Shown one piece after another: positions 30,706 through 41,299 of a DNA stretch of 64,000 bases; position 1 is the first letter of the stretch, and the number at the start of each line of letters is the position of its first letter. The DNA comes from Serpentinimonas raichei. GTDB taxonomy: Bacteria > Pseudomonadota > Gammaproteobacteria > Burkholderiales > Burkholderiaceae_C. Below the pieces are notes generated by a model that was not told the DNA's origin, searched no databases, and saw only the letters and a program-made list of their open reading frames with translations. Made by a program: the position numbers and the translations under genes. Location of the stretch: NCBI RefSeq assembly GCF_000828895.1, contig NZ_AP014568.1:1681858-1745857 (forward strand), given 5' to 3'.

Positions 30706-31857
30706 ATGGCCCAGATTTTTTACCTGACCCAAATCCAGATCGAGCTCGGTGCCCTGCGCCTGTTGGCCAGCGAGTGCGAGCGCGTCGGCATCGAGCGGCC
30801 CTTGATCGTCACCGACGCCGGGGTGCGCGCCGCCGGGCTGCTGCAGCGCGCCGTGGCGGCGCTGGGCCTAGGGGGCGCCGCCCTGCCCCATGCGGTGTTC
30901 GACGCCACCCCCAGCAACCCGACCGAGGCCGCCGTGCGCGCCGCCGCGGCGGTCTATAGCCAAGCGCGCTGCGACGGCCTGATCGCGCTCGGCGGCGGCA
31001 GCGCCATCGACTGCGCCAAGGGCGTGGCGATTGCCGTGGCGCACCCGGGGCCGCTCAAAACCTACGCCACCATCGAAGGCGGCTCGGCCAAAATCAGCGC
31101 CCAGGTGCCGCCCTTGATCGCTGTGCCCACCACCGCCGGCACCGGCAGCGAGGTGGCGCGCGGAGCGATTTTGATCGTCGATGACGGGCGCAAGCTCGGC
31201 TTTCACAGTTGGCATTTGCTGCCCAAGGCGGCCATCCTCGACCCCGAGCTCACGCTCGGGCTGCCGCCGCTGCTCACCGCCGCCACCGGCATGGACGCGA
31301 TCGCGCACTGCATGGAAACCTTCATGGCCAGCGCCTTCAACCCACCGGCCGACGGCATTGCGCTCGACGGACTGGAGCGCGGTTGGGCGCACATCGAACG
31401 CGCCACCCGCGATGGGCAAGACCGCCAGGCGCGGTTGCAGATGATGAGCGCCAGCATGCAGGGCGCAATGGCGTTTCAGAAAGGGCTGGGCTGCGTGCAC
31501 TCGCTCAGCCACAGCCTGGGCGGCGTGCTGCCACGGCTGCACCACGGCACCCTGAACGCGGTGTTTTTGCCCGCCGTGCTGGCCTTCAACGCCAGCGCCG
31601 CAGCGGTGCAGCAAGAGCGCCGCCTGGAGCGCATGGCGCAGGCCATGGGCTTGGGCACCGACGCGCAAGCCCTAGGCCCGGCCATCCGCGCCCTGAACCA
31701 GCGCCTGGGCTTGCCCAGTGGGCTGGTGGCCATGGGCGTGGGGCGCGAGCTGTTTGAGCGCGTGATCGAAGGCGCCTTGGCCGACCACTGCCACAAAAGC
31801 AACCCGCGCCTGGCCAGCGCCGACGACTACCGCGCCTTGCTCGAAGCCTCGATGTAA
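30706..31857 (+). CDS. Iron-containing alcohol dehydrogenase
   Basis: Group III NAD(P)-dependent dehydrogenase, 383 aa. Nucleotide-binding region GGGSAIDCAKGVAIAVAHPG is near residue 96. Metal ligands fall in the segment DPELTLGLPPLLTAATGMDAIAHCME (Asp and His) and in HSLSHSLGGVLPRLHHGTLN (two His). Substrate is not predictable; relatives oxidise or reduce 4-hydroxybutyrate, lactaldehyde, 1,3-propanediol or maleylacetate. It stands alone between the vapBC module and a convergent hydrolase. Confidence 0.92.
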   Translation: MAQIFYLTQIQIELGALRLLASECERVGIERPLIVTDAGVRAAGLLQRAVAALGLGGAALPHAVFDATPSNPTEAAVRAAAAVYSQARCDGLIALGGGSAIDCAKGVAIAVAHPGPLKTYATIEGGSAKISAQVPPLIAVPTTAGTGSEVARGAILIVDDGRKLGFHSWHLLPKAAILDPELTLGLPPLLTAATGMDAIAHCMETFMASAFNPPADGIALDGLERGWAHIERATRDGQDRQARLQMMSASMQGAMAFQKGLGCVHSLSHSLGGVLPRLHHGTLNAVFLPAVLAFNASAAAVQQERRLERMAQAMGLGTDAQALGPAIRALNQRLGLPSGLVAMGVGRELFERVIEGALADHCHKSNPRLASADDYRALLEASM

Positions 31858-31866
31858 CGCTGGTTG

Positions 31867-32946
31867 CTACAACAGCCGCACCTGCGACGGGTCGGGCTGC
31901 TGCAACCAGGCGTCGAATTCATCCGCCAACTGCTGGCTGGCCGAGGCCGCCCAGCTCCAGGCCTGCACCCGCGCCCCCAGATCGCTGCCGTAGCGCTCGA
32001 AATCGCTGCGATCGGGCAGCTTGCCGTGCGGCAGCGTGCGCAGCCAGTCCGGGTTGGGGGCCAGCACCAGCGTGTGGTCCAGAAACGCGGTGCTGCGATG
32101 GCGCCACTTGAGCGCCTTGTCGAGCCAGCCCGGCACCAGGTGGCGCTGAAAGTGCGGGTACAGCACCAGCCCACTCTCGCGCCGCCAATTCAGGTGCAAG
32201 TGGTAGTCGGTGATGCCGCCGTCCCAGTAGGCACCCTTGGGTGCGCCGGGAATGTCTGGCACCGCCTGCATGGCAAACGGCACCGAGCAACTGGCTTGCA
32301 GCGCTGGCAGCAGGTTGCGCTCGTCGAGCCAGGCTTGGCGCGTGCGCAGATCGGCGCTGCCAAAGGGCAAGGCCGCGCCCGGAGTGGAAAACACCACCCG
32401 CTCCAGCCACGCCCCCAGCGCTGGGCGGTGCAGCGCGTTGCTCAGCCAAGCCCCAAGGTAGCCCGCCGGGGTGAGCCAGCGCTGCTCGCGCCGCAGCAGG
32501 TGGCGGCCACGCGAGGTGAGCACATGCAGCCGATAGCGCGGGTGCGCCAGCACCTGCGGCAAGCGGCCAGCGTAGAAAGCCTGCAAGTTGTGCGCGAAGC
32601 GCTCACTCACGTGCGCCGCCGTGGGCCGTTTGCGCCCCGGCTCCAGCTCGAACTGCTGCCGGATGTAGCCGTGCTCGAAGCGCTCAAAGGCCTGGGCGCA
32701 ATCGTCAAAACAGGCCGTGGCCATGCGCCAGGCCCCAACCGAAGCCCCCACCAGGTCGATGGTCTGCGTGCTCTGCGCCAGCCAATGGCCAAAGATGAAT
32801 CGATCCAGCGGCCCCAGAATCAGCCCCTTGGGGCCACCGGCGGCCCCGGCCACAATGCCCACATCCTGCGCCTGCAAGCCCTGGGTTTGCAAATGGCGCA
32901 GCGCCGCCGGGCCGGCGTAGAGGCGCAGCGCCTGCAGCTTGGCCAT
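31867..32946 (-). CDS. Patatin-like phospholipase family protein
   Basis: 359 aa acyl hydrolase. The nucleophile Ser is in GASVGAWRM (G-x-S-x-G) near residue 72, the oxyanion-hole-like glycines in AGAAGGPKGL near residue 33, and the Asp of the Ser-Asp dyad in YWDGGITDYH near residue 240. No signal peptide is visible, so it is probably cytoplasmic. The start at 32946 overlaps the stop of the upstream HDOD gene by four bases, so lipid cleavage may be linked to that signalling pair. Substrate unknown. Confidence 0.85.
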   Translation of the reverse strand: MAKLQALRLYAGPAALRHLQTQGLQAQDVGIVAGAAGGPKGLILGPLDRFIFGHWLAQSTQTIDLVGASVGAWRMATACFDDCAQAFERFEHGYIRQQFELEPGRKRPTAAHVSERFAHNLQAFYAGRLPQVLAHPRYRLHVLTSRGRHLLRREQRWLTPAGYLGAWLSNALHRPALGAWLERVVFSTPGAALPFGSADLRTRQAWLDERNLLPALQASCSVPFAMQAVPDIPGAPKGAYWDGGITDYHLHLNWRRESGLVLYPHFQRHLVPGWLDKALKWRHRSTAFLDHTLVLAPNPDWLRTLPHGKLPDRSDFERYGSDLGARVQAWSWAASASQQLADEFDAWLQQPDPSQVRLL

Positions 32947-33758
32947 CAAACCCCCGGCAATTGATCCAGCCCGGCCACATTGGGCGCGACCAGCAGGTCC
33001 GGGTCCAGCCCCAGCGCCTCGCCCACGTCGTCCGGGTAGTGGTCGATCAGCTCGTTGGGGTGGTTGCCCGCCAGCAGCAGGCGCGCGCGCCAGCTCGCCA
33101 GGTGCACCACCGCCGCCAGCGGCTCCTGTTCGGCCGCCGCCAGCGGCTCGGTGTGCTGCTCGATGGCCGTCACCAGCAGGCGCGGCAGGCGCCAGTGCTG
33201 GGCCAGCGCGGTGCCGGCTTCGGCGTAGCTGTAGCCCAGCGCCAGCCGCTCGGCGGCGGCGCGATCGAGCGCAAACACGCCCACGCGCTGGTTCAGGCTG
33301 GCCATGGTTTCGGGCAGCCCCATGTGCAGCACCAACTCGCCCACGCCGTGCAGCAGGGCCGCGGTGAAAGCCAGGTTGGCGTCGAGCCGGCGCGGGGTGC
33401 AGATCAAGCGGGCCACGGTGGCGGCGGCGAAGCTGAAGTGCCAAAATTTGTCGAGGTTGATGCCGCTCACGGCGTGAAAGCTGGCATTCAGGGCAGCGGC
33501 GATGACCAGCGCGCGCACCTTGTTGAGCCCCAGCACCGTGATCGCCTCGCGCGCCGTGCCGACCGGGCGCAGCAGGGCAAAAAAGGAGGAATTGGCCTGC
33601 CGCAGCAGGCGCGCCGTGAGCACCGGGTCGTGCTCGATGTCGCGTGCCAAGGCATCGAAATCGACCTCGTCGAGTTCGAAGGTCTGGATCAGCTTGGCCG
33701 CCAGCTCGGGCACCACCGGCAGGCTCTGGGGTTGGCGCAACAGCTCATCGAGGCGCAT
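32946..33758 (-). CDS. HDOD domain protein (second of pair)
   Basis: 270 aa protein made of one HDOD domain, a degenerate HD-type fold linked to signal transduction and stress or motility control. Family features: LPVVPELAAKLIQTFELDEVD at the N terminus, DPVLTARLLRQANSSFF, and AALLHGVGELVLHMGLPE where the metal-binding HD pair is lost. It lies 7 bases after the first HDOD gene, to which it is clearly related, and overlaps the patatin gene downstream. No catalytic role is expected; output is unknown. Confidence 0.9.
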   Translation of the reverse strand: MRLDELLRQPQSLPVVPELAAKLIQTFELDEVDFDALARDIEHDPVLTARLLRQANSSFFALLRPVGTAREAITVLGLNKVRALVIAAALNASFHAVSGINLDKFWHFSFAAATVARLICTPRRLDANLAFTAALLHGVGELVLHMGLPETMASLNQRVGVFALDRAAAERLALGYSYAEAGTALAQHWRLPRLLVTAIEQHTEPLAAAEQEPLAAVVHLASWRARLLLAGNHPNELIDHYPDDVGEALGLDPDLLVAPNVAGLDQLPGV

Positions 33759-33765
33759 CGCAAAC

Positions 33766-34593
33766 TCAACCCAGAAAGGCCGACAACTCGCCCGCCGAGG
33801 TCCAATCGCTCGGGTCTTTGTCGAGCACCATGTCAAGGTCCAGCCCGAGCAAAAGCGCCACCACCTCGGGGAAGGTGGCGGCCATGCCTGCCCGGTCGAG
33901 GTTGATTTCTTGGGCCCGTGCGCGCCACGCCGCCATGTGCACGATACCCGCCAGCGGTTCGTAAATATCGCCCTCGAAGGGCAGCAACTGGTGCTGCAGC
34001 GCACGCACGATCAGCTCGGGAAAATCCCACTTGGCGGCAAAGGCCGCACTTACGTCGGCGTAGGTGTAGCCCAGCACGGCGCGCTCGGCCTCGGCGCGCT
34101 TCATGTCAAAGGGTGAAACGCTCCAGTCGATGCGGCCGATTTCTTCGGGCAGGCCGATGTGCAGCACCAAGTCGCCCACCGCGTGCACCAGCCCCGCAGT
34201 GAAGGCAGCGCCCTCGTTTAGTCGCATGCTGCGCGCCAGCGTGCGGCAAATCTTGGCGCTGTTGAGGCTGTAGCGCCAGAACTGCTCGAGGTTGACGCCG
34301 GGCACGGCCTTGAAACTGCGCCCCAGCGCCACCGCCTGCACCGTGGTGCGCAACTGGTTGAAGCCCAAGATGTTGACGGCGTCTTGCACACTCAGAATTT
34401 CGCGCGACAGGCCAAAAAAAGCCGAATTGGCCAACTTGAGCAGCCGCGCGGTGAGGGCCGGGTCGGTGGCTATGGCTTCGCTGATGCGGCGCGCATCGGG
34501 CTCCTCTGTGTTGAGCTCGGCCGACACCTCCGACACCACGCGCGGAATGCTGGGCAGTGCCTTGGCTTGGGCCAAGAGTTCTTCGAGTTGCAT
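33766..34593 (-). CDS. HDOD domain protein (first of pair)
   Basis: 275 aa HDOD protein, paralogue of the gene that follows. Matching blocks: LPSIPRVVSEVSAELNTEEPD, DPALTARLLKLANSAFFGL, GFNQLRTTVQAVALGRSFKAV and AGLVHAVGDLVLHIGLPEEI. The start at 34593 (MQLEELLAQAKALPSIP) is the conserved one; the frame upstream is noncoding. Tandem HDOD genes probably arose by duplication. First gene of a three-gene minus-strand unit. Confidence 0.9.
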   Translation of the reverse strand: MQLEELLAQAKALPSIPRVVSEVSAELNTEEPDARRISEAIATDPALTARLLKLANSAFFGLSREILSVQDAVNILGFNQLRTTVQAVALGRSFKAVPGVNLEQFWRYSLNSAKICRTLARSMRLNEGAAFTAGLVHAVGDLVLHIGLPEEIGRIDWSVSPFDMKRAEAERAVLGYTYADVSAAFAAKWDFPELIVRALQHQLLPFEGDIYEPLAGIVHMAAWRARAQEINLDRAGMAATFPEVVALLLGLDLDMVLDKDPSDWTSAGELSAFLG

Positions 34594-34673
34594 GGGGGCG
34601 CTGGTAAGGGGAAACGTTGACCGGGCAGTATAGTGGAGCGCAAAGCCGGGGCCGCAAGGCGCTGGGGCCAAAC

Positions 34674-35579
34674 TCAGCCCAGCCGCAAGGCCGCACGCAG
34701 CTGTTCACCCACCTGCGGCCGCTCGGCAAAGGGGTCGGGCGGGTTGTGGCCCTGCACGATCGCCTGCCAGCGCGCCTGCACATTGCCCAGCGCCTGCGGG
34801 TGGCTGTAGAGGTAAAAGCCGCCGCTGTCGAGCGCGGCCATCACCTGGGCCGCCACCTCGGCTGCCGACACCTTGCCGCTGCCCACGGCTTTGTCGCTCA
34901 TGGCTTGCCCGATCAACTGGCTGCGCGTCGGGGCCTCGGCGGCCCATTGGGCGGGACGGTTGCGCTGGCTCTGGCTGATCCCGGTTGGCACGTAGTAGGG
35001 GCACAGGACGCTGGCGCGCACCTGCTGCGTCACCAGCGCCAAATCTTGGTACAGCGTCTCGCTCAGGGCCACCACGGCGTGCTTGCTCACGTTGTAAACC
35101 CCCATATTGGGCGGCGTGAGCAGGCCCGCCATGCTGGCGGTGTTGACGATATGGCCCCGGTAGGCCGGGTCGGCTGCGGCAGCGGCCAACATCAGCGGCG
35201 TGAACACGCGCACCCCGTGGATCACGCCCCAGAGGTTGACGCCCAGCACCCAGTTCCAGTCGGCCACGCTGTTTTCCCACACCAGCCCGCCCGCGCCCAC
35301 CCCGGCGTTGTTGAACACAAAGTGCGGCGCGCCAAAGTGCTGCTGCACCGCTGCGCCCAATGCGTCCATGGCGGCGGCGTCCGACACATCGAGCACCTGC
35401 GCCAGCGTCTGCGCCCCCAACGCGTCGAGTTCAGCCACGGCGCGCTGCAAAGCCTCGGCCTGCACATCCACCAGCACCAGCTTCATGCCCTGCTGCGCCG
35501 CCAGCCGCGCCACCTCCAGCCCAAAGCCCGAAGCGGCCCCGGTGATCACAGCCACCCGGCCCTGCCATTGCGTGTTCAT
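34674..35579 (-). CDS. Short-chain dehydrogenase/reductase
   Basis: Classical SDR of 301 aa. The cofactor motif is TGAASGFGLEVARLA near residue 14, with VLVDVQ after beta-2 suggesting NAD(H); NNAGVGAGG follows, and the catalytic Ser and Tyr-x-x-x-Lys are in TASMAGL and YNVSKHAVVALSE. The C terminus carries ~50 extra residues. It is 19 bases after the oxidoreductase gene on the same strand. Substrate unknown. Confidence 0.9.
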   Translation of the reverse strand: MNTQWQGRVAVITGAASGFGLEVARLAAQQGMKLVLVDVQAEALQRAVAELDALGAQTLAQVLDVSDAAAMDALGAAVQQHFGAPHFVFNNAGVGAGGLVWENSVADWNWVLGVNLWGVIHGVRVFTPLMLAAAAADPAYRGHIVNTASMAGLLTPPNMGVYNVSKHAVVALSETLYQDLALVTQQVRASVLCPYYVPTGISQSQRNRPAQWAAEAPTRSQLIGQAMSDKAVGSGKVSAAEVAAQVMAALDSGGFYLYSHPQALGNVQARWQAIVQGHNPPDPFAERPQVGEQLRAALRLG

Positions 35580-35598
35580 TGCTTGGCCCTCGGGTTGC

Positions 35599-36615
35599 TC
35601 AAACCAGCCGCACCAGTTGTTTGCCAAAGTTCTGGCCCTTGAGCAGGCCCAGAAAGGCCGTCGGGGCCGACTCGATGCCCTGCGCGATCGTCTCGCGTGG
35701 CCTGAAGCGCCCGCTGCCCACCAGTTGCCCGAGCTCGGCCAGCGCGGGCGGCCAGTCCTGCATCTGTTCGCTGACGATGAAGCCTTGCACGCGCAGGCGG
35801 TTGATCAAAATCAAGGCCGGATTGAGCAGCGGCAGCGGCTGCCCTTCGTAGCCCGCGATCATGCCGCAGATGGCGATGCGGGCAAAGGCGTTGCTGCGCA
35901 GCAGCACGGCATCCAGCACAGCCCCGCCGACGTTCTCGAAATGCCCGTCTATGCCCTGCGGGCAGGCGGCTTTGAGCGCCTTGGCCAGCGCCAGGTGGTC
36001 GGGGTGCAAGCGGTGGTCGATGCAGTCATCGAATCCCAGTTGCTCGCGCACGTAGGCGCATTTGTCCGGGCCGCCTGCAATGCCCACCACGCGGCAGCCA
36101 CGCGCCTTGGCCAGCACCCCCACCGCGCTGCCCACCGCCCCGCTGGCGGCGCTCACGGTCACGGTCTGGCCCGGCTTGGGGTCGATGATGCGCACCAGCC
36201 CGTACCAAGCCGTCACGCCCGGCATACCCACCGCGCCCAGGTAGTGGCTCAGGGGCACGTGGGTGGGATCGACCCGGTGCAGCGCACCCACTGGGTTGGC
36301 ATCGACCACGCTGTATTGCTGCCAGCCACCCATGCCGACCACCCAGTCGCCTAGGCTGTAGCGCGGATGCCGGCTCTCGATCACCTCGCCTGCGGTGCCG
36401 CCTATCATCACCTCGTCGAGCGGCTGCGGCGCGGCATAGCTCTTGCCCTCGTTCATGCGCCCGCGCATGTAGGGGTCCAGGCTCAGGTAGTGGTGGCGCA
36501 CGCGCACCTGGCCGTCTTGCAAGGGCTCGAAGGGCACGGTTTCGAGCCGGAAGTGCTCCAGGCCGGCTTGGCCTTGCGGGCGGGCGGCGAGCACGATGCG
36601 GGTATTGGTGGTCAT
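35599..36615 (-). CDS. NADP-dependent zinc-free medium-chain oxidoreductase (CurA-like)
   Basis: 338 aa member of the MDR superfamily without zinc ligands. The N-terminal GroES-like domain includes VRVRHHYLSLDPYMRGRM; the Rossmann domain has VSAASGAVGSAVGVLAKARG near residue 155. These features match the leukotriene B4 dehydrogenase/curcumin reductase branch, which reduces enone double bonds with NADPH. It lies between two SDR genes on the same strand, suggesting a small catabolic or detoxification unit. Confidence 0.9.
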   Translation of the reverse strand: MTTNTRIVLAARPQGQAGLEHFRLETVPFEPLQDGQVRVRHHYLSLDPYMRGRMNEGKSYAAPQPLDEVMIGGTAGEVIESRHPRYSLGDWVVGMGGWQQYSVVDANPVGALHRVDPTHVPLSHYLGAVGMPGVTAWYGLVRIIDPKPGQTVTVSAASGAVGSAVGVLAKARGCRVVGIAGGPDKCAYVREQLGFDDCIDHRLHPDHLALAKALKAACPQGIDGHFENVGGAVLDAVLLRSNAFARIAICGMIAGYEGQPLPLLNPALILINRLRVQGFIVSEQMQDWPPALAELGQLVGSGRFRPRETIAQGIESAPTAFLGLLKGQNFGKQLVRLV

Positions 36616-36689
36616 GGTTTAGCTCCTGGGGTGAGTGGAACGATAGGCGGCCACGCCGGGTGCGCGGCCATTGGTTCAGACCAGGGATT

Positions 36690-37481
36690 TCAGCCGCCGA
36701 CGACGGCGCTCACGCCGCCATCCACCGCCAGCCACTGGCCCGTGATGTGCTTGCCGGCGGCCGAGGCCAGCAGCAGCGTCAGGCCCTTGAGGTCTTCGTC
36801 GTCGCCCAAGCGGCCCAGCGGCGCGTGCGCGGCCAGCCGCTCCTCGCCCAGCGCCTCCAGCGTGCCGCGCGTCATGCGGCTGGGGAAAAAGCCTGGGCAA
36901 ATGGCGTTGACCCGTATGCCGTGCGGCCCCCACTCGGCCGCCAGCGCGCGGGTGAAGTTGAGCACCGCCCCCTTGGAGGTGTTGTAGGCGATGGTGTGCA
37001 TGCCGCGCGGGTTGCCACCCAGGCCAGCAATCGAGGCCAAGTTGATGATGCTGCCGCGGCGGCGCCCGATCATGCAGTGTTTGGCCATGTATTGGCTGAG
37101 CAAAAAATAGCCGCGCACGTTGAGGTTCATGACCTTGTCCCAGGCTTCGATGGGGTGCTCCTCGGCCGGTGCGCCCCAGGCGGCCCCGGCGTTGTTGACC
37201 AGCACATCGACCGCGCCCAGGCGCTGCAAGGCCTCGGCCCCGAGCCGCTCCAGATCGGCCTGCTTGGCGCAGTCGGCCACGATCCACTGCGCCTCGATCC
37301 CTTGGCCCTTGAGCTGCTGCGCCGCGGCTTCGAGCTCATCGCTCTTGCGCGCCACCAGCAGCAGGCGCGCACCGGCCTCGCCCAGCGCCTGCGCCATTTG
37401 CAGCCCGAGGCCGCGCGAGCCCCCCGTCACCAGCGCCGTCTGGCCACTGAGGTCGAACAATTGTTGCACCGTGCGTGTCAT
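36690..37481 (-). CDS. SDR family oxidoreductase (gluconate 5-dehydrogenase-like)
   Basis: 263 aa SDR. N terminus: LFDLSGQTALVTGGSRGLGLQ; the VARK sequence after beta-2 suggests NADP(H) preference. NNAGAAWGAP, SIAGL and YNTSKGAVLNFTRALAAEW supply the catalytic Asn, Ser, Tyr and Lys, and it ends with the common ITGQWLAVDGG block. The start at 37481 follows homologues. It is first of the three oxidoreductase genes and 48 bases downstream of the CNNM-family gene. Confidence 0.92.
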   Translation of the reverse strand: MTRTVQQLFDLSGQTALVTGGSRGLGLQMAQALGEAGARLLLVARKSDELEAAAQQLKGQGIEAQWIVADCAKQADLERLGAEALQRLGAVDVLVNNAGAAWGAPAEEHPIEAWDKVMNLNVRGYFLLSQYMAKHCMIGRRRGSIINLASIAGLGGNPRGMHTIAYNTSKGAVLNFTRALAAEWGPHGIRVNAICPGFFPSRMTRGTLEALGEERLAAHAPLGRLGDDEDLKGLTLLLASAAGKHITGQWLAVDGGVSAVVGG

Positions 37482-37529
37482 GGGTTTGTGTCTCCGTGTG
37501 GATTGATCGAAGCCACGAACATAACCCAA

Positions 37530-38855
37530 TCAGCCCTCGGGAGCTGACTCCTGCATGACACGTCGCACCAGCACCCCGTCGATGCGGCGCCCGTCGAGCC
37601 GTTGCACGGTGAAGCGCCAGCCCGCCACCTGCACCGACTCGCCCACCTCCAGCAGCTCGCCGGCCACGGTCTGCATCAGGCCGCCCACGGTGTTGTAGCG
37701 CTCTTTGTCCTCGTCGGGCAATTCGTCGATCTCCAGCCGCACCTTGAGCTCGTGCGCCGGCATGGCCCCATCGACCAGCCACGAGCCGTCTGGCTGCGGC
37801 CTGGCCCAGGCGTCGAGCGGCGTCTCGGGCGAGAGCTCGCCGGTGATGGCTTCGAGCAAGTCCAGCGGCGTCAGCACGCCCTGCACCTCGCCGTACTCAT
37901 CGACCACGAACACCATGCGCGTGGCGCGGGCGCGAAACTGCTCCAGCAGCTCCATGCCGCTCAGGGTTTCGGGGACGAAAATGGGGGCCGCAATCTGGCG
38001 CGACCAGTGCTCGGCTTGGGCGGGCTGCTCCTGTGGCCCCTGCGCCCCCCACGCCAGCGCCACCAGCTGCGGCAAGTGGATCACGCCCAGCACCTCTTGC
38101 AGCCCGCCGCGGCAGACCGGGTACCACGAGTGCCCGCCCTGTTGCGCCCGCCGCAGCGCGGTGGCTATCGGGTCGGCGGCGTCCAGCCACAGCACGTCCG
38201 GGCGCGGCACCATGATTGAAGTCAGCGGCCGGTCGTCGAGCAAAAACACGTTGCGCACCATGCGGTGCTCTTGCGCCTCGATGATGCCCGCGCCCACGCC
38301 CTCTTGCAGGCTGGCGTCGATTTCGGCCTCGGTCACTTGCTGCACCGCCTGGTTGTCGATGCGCAGCAGCTTGAGCACCGCTTGCGTGGTGTGGGTGAGC
38401 AGCCAGACGAAGGGTTTGGTCGCCTGCGCCACGCCGGCCATGGGGCGCGCCATCCAGCGCGACACCGTCTCGGGGTAGATCTGCCCGATGCGCTTGGGCA
38501 CCAGTTCGCCAAACACGATGGTGATGAAGGTGATCACCAGCACCACAATGGCCGTGGCGCTCAGGCTGGCGCTGCCATCCGACAAGCCCCAGCCCATCAG
38601 CACGGCGGCCAGATCGTCGCTGAAAGCCGCTTCGCCGATGATGCCGTTGAGCATGCCGATCGAGGTGATGCCCACTTGCACCGAGGACAAAAACTGGGTT
38701 GGGTTGTCCATCAGACCGAGCGCGGTCTGGGCCCCGCGGTCGCCGCTCTCGGCCATGGCCAGCAACCGCGCCTTGCGGCTGGACGCCAGCGCCAGCTCCG
38801 ACATGGCAAAGGCGCCGTTGAGCAGCGTGAGGAACAAAATGAATAAGGCGTCCAT
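37530..38855 (-). CDS. CNNM/CorC-family transporter-associated protein (hemolysin-like)
   Basis: 441 aa membrane protein of the CNNM/CorB type. The DUF21 transmembrane domain (residues 1-190) starts with LFLTLLNGAFAMSELALASS and contains VGITSIGMLNGIIGEAAF. A CBS pair (about 205-345) and the C-terminal CorC/HlyC domain (about 360-435, EIDELPDEDKERYNTVGGLM) follow. Family members act in Mg2+ efflux or divalent ion balance; the hemolysin label is historical. Its start is only 11 bases from the divergent apaH start. Confidence 0.93.
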   Translation of the reverse strand: MDALFILFLTLLNGAFAMSELALASSRKARLLAMAESGDRGAQTALGLMDNPTQFLSSVQVGITSIGMLNGIIGEAAFSDDLAAVLMGWGLSDGSASLSATAIVVLVITFITIVFGELVPKRIGQIYPETVSRWMARPMAGVAQATKPFVWLLTHTTQAVLKLLRIDNQAVQQVTEAEIDASLQEGVGAGIIEAQEHRMVRNVFLLDDRPLTSIMVPRPDVLWLDAADPIATALRRAQQGGHSWYPVCRGGLQEVLGVIHLPQLVALAWGAQGPQEQPAQAEHWSRQIAAPIFVPETLSGMELLEQFRARATRMVFVVDEYGEVQGVLTPLDLLEAITGELSPETPLDAWARPQPDGSWLVDGAMPAHELKVRLEIDELPDEDKERYNTVGGLMQTVAGELLEVGESVQVAGWRFTVQRLDGRRIDGVLVRRVMQESAPEG

Positions 38856-38866
38856 AATTTCGCTCT

Positions 38867-39706
38867 ATGCCTACCTACCTAATCGGCGACGTGCAGGGCT
38901 GCGACGCCGCGCTGCAGCGCCTGCTGCACAAAATCGATTTTTCGCCCAGCCGCGACACGCTCTACCTGCTGGGAGATATGGTCAACCGCGGCCCGGATTC
39001 GCTGGCGGTGCTGCGCCGCCTGCGCGCGCTCGAAGGCGCGGCGCAGTGCCTGCTGGGCAACCACGACCTGCACCTGCTGGCGGTCGCGCACGGGGTGCGG
39101 CCACCGAGCCGGCACGACACCCTGGGCGCGGTGCTGCAAGCCCACGACCGCTCCGACCTGCTGCTCTGGCTGCGCCAGCGCCCGCTGGCCATGCAGGTAC
39201 AGGGCTGGCTTCTGGTGCACGCCGGTGTGCTGCCGCAGTGGACGGCGGCACAAACGCTGGCGCTGGCCGACGAGGTGTCGGCCGTGCTGGCCAGCTCGGA
39301 GGGCCCGCAGTGGCTGCAGCAGATGTATGGCAACCAGCCCGAGCGCTGGAGCGAAGGCTTGCAAGGGGCCGAGCGCTGGCGCGTGATCGTCAACGCACTC
39401 ACCCGGCTGCGCTTTTGCACCCCCAAGGGCAGCATGGAATTCGCCAGCAAAGACGGCTCGGGCGCTGCCCCAGCCGGCTACTTGGCGTGGTTCGAGGTGC
39501 CGGGCCGCCAAACGGCAGGCACCCCCATCGCCTTCGGTCATTGGTCCACCTTGGGGCTGCAGCAGCGGCCCGATTTGCTCGCACTCGACACCGGCTGCGT
39601 TTGGGGCGGCTGCCTGAGCGCGGCCCGGCTGCCCGCCCCCGGTTCGTCGCAAGCGCCAAGCCTCATCGAAGTCGAGTGTGAGCAGGCGCAGCGGCCGGGA
39701 CGCTGA
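38867..39706 (+). CDS. apaH: Symmetrical bis(5'-nucleosyl)-tetraphosphatase
   Basis: Metallophosphatase cleaving Ap4A to two ADP, also able to remove Np4 caps from RNA; rppH in this window acts on related 5' ends. The 279 aa protein shows the metallophosphoesterase motifs in order: YLIGDVQGCDAALQ, LGDMVNRGPDSL and LLGNHDLHLL, then LVHAGVLPQW and FGHWSTLGL with metal-binding His. It is divergent from the CNNM gene and converges on rhlE with 12 bases between stops. Confidence 0.96.
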   Translation: MPTYLIGDVQGCDAALQRLLHKIDFSPSRDTLYLLGDMVNRGPDSLAVLRRLRALEGAAQCLLGNHDLHLLAVAHGVRPPSRHDTLGAVLQAHDRSDLLLWLRQRPLAMQVQGWLLVHAGVLPQWTAAQTLALADEVSAVLASSEGPQWLQQMYGNQPERWSEGLQGAERWRVIVNALTRLRFCTPKGSMEFASKDGSGAAPAGYLAWFEVPGRQTAGTPIAFGHWSTLGLQQRPDLLALDTGCVWGGCLSAARLPAPGSSQAPSLIEVECEQAQRPGR

Positions 39707-39718
39707 ACACCGGGTGTC

Positions 39719-41200
<1,482 letters not shown>

Positions 41201-41299
41201 CTATAGCGGATTGTCGCACCACATCGTGACAAAGCAAACAAATCGAAGCGGGCGTGTTGTTGCACGCCCACAAGGCCAGCACACTGCGGCTCAGGCGGA

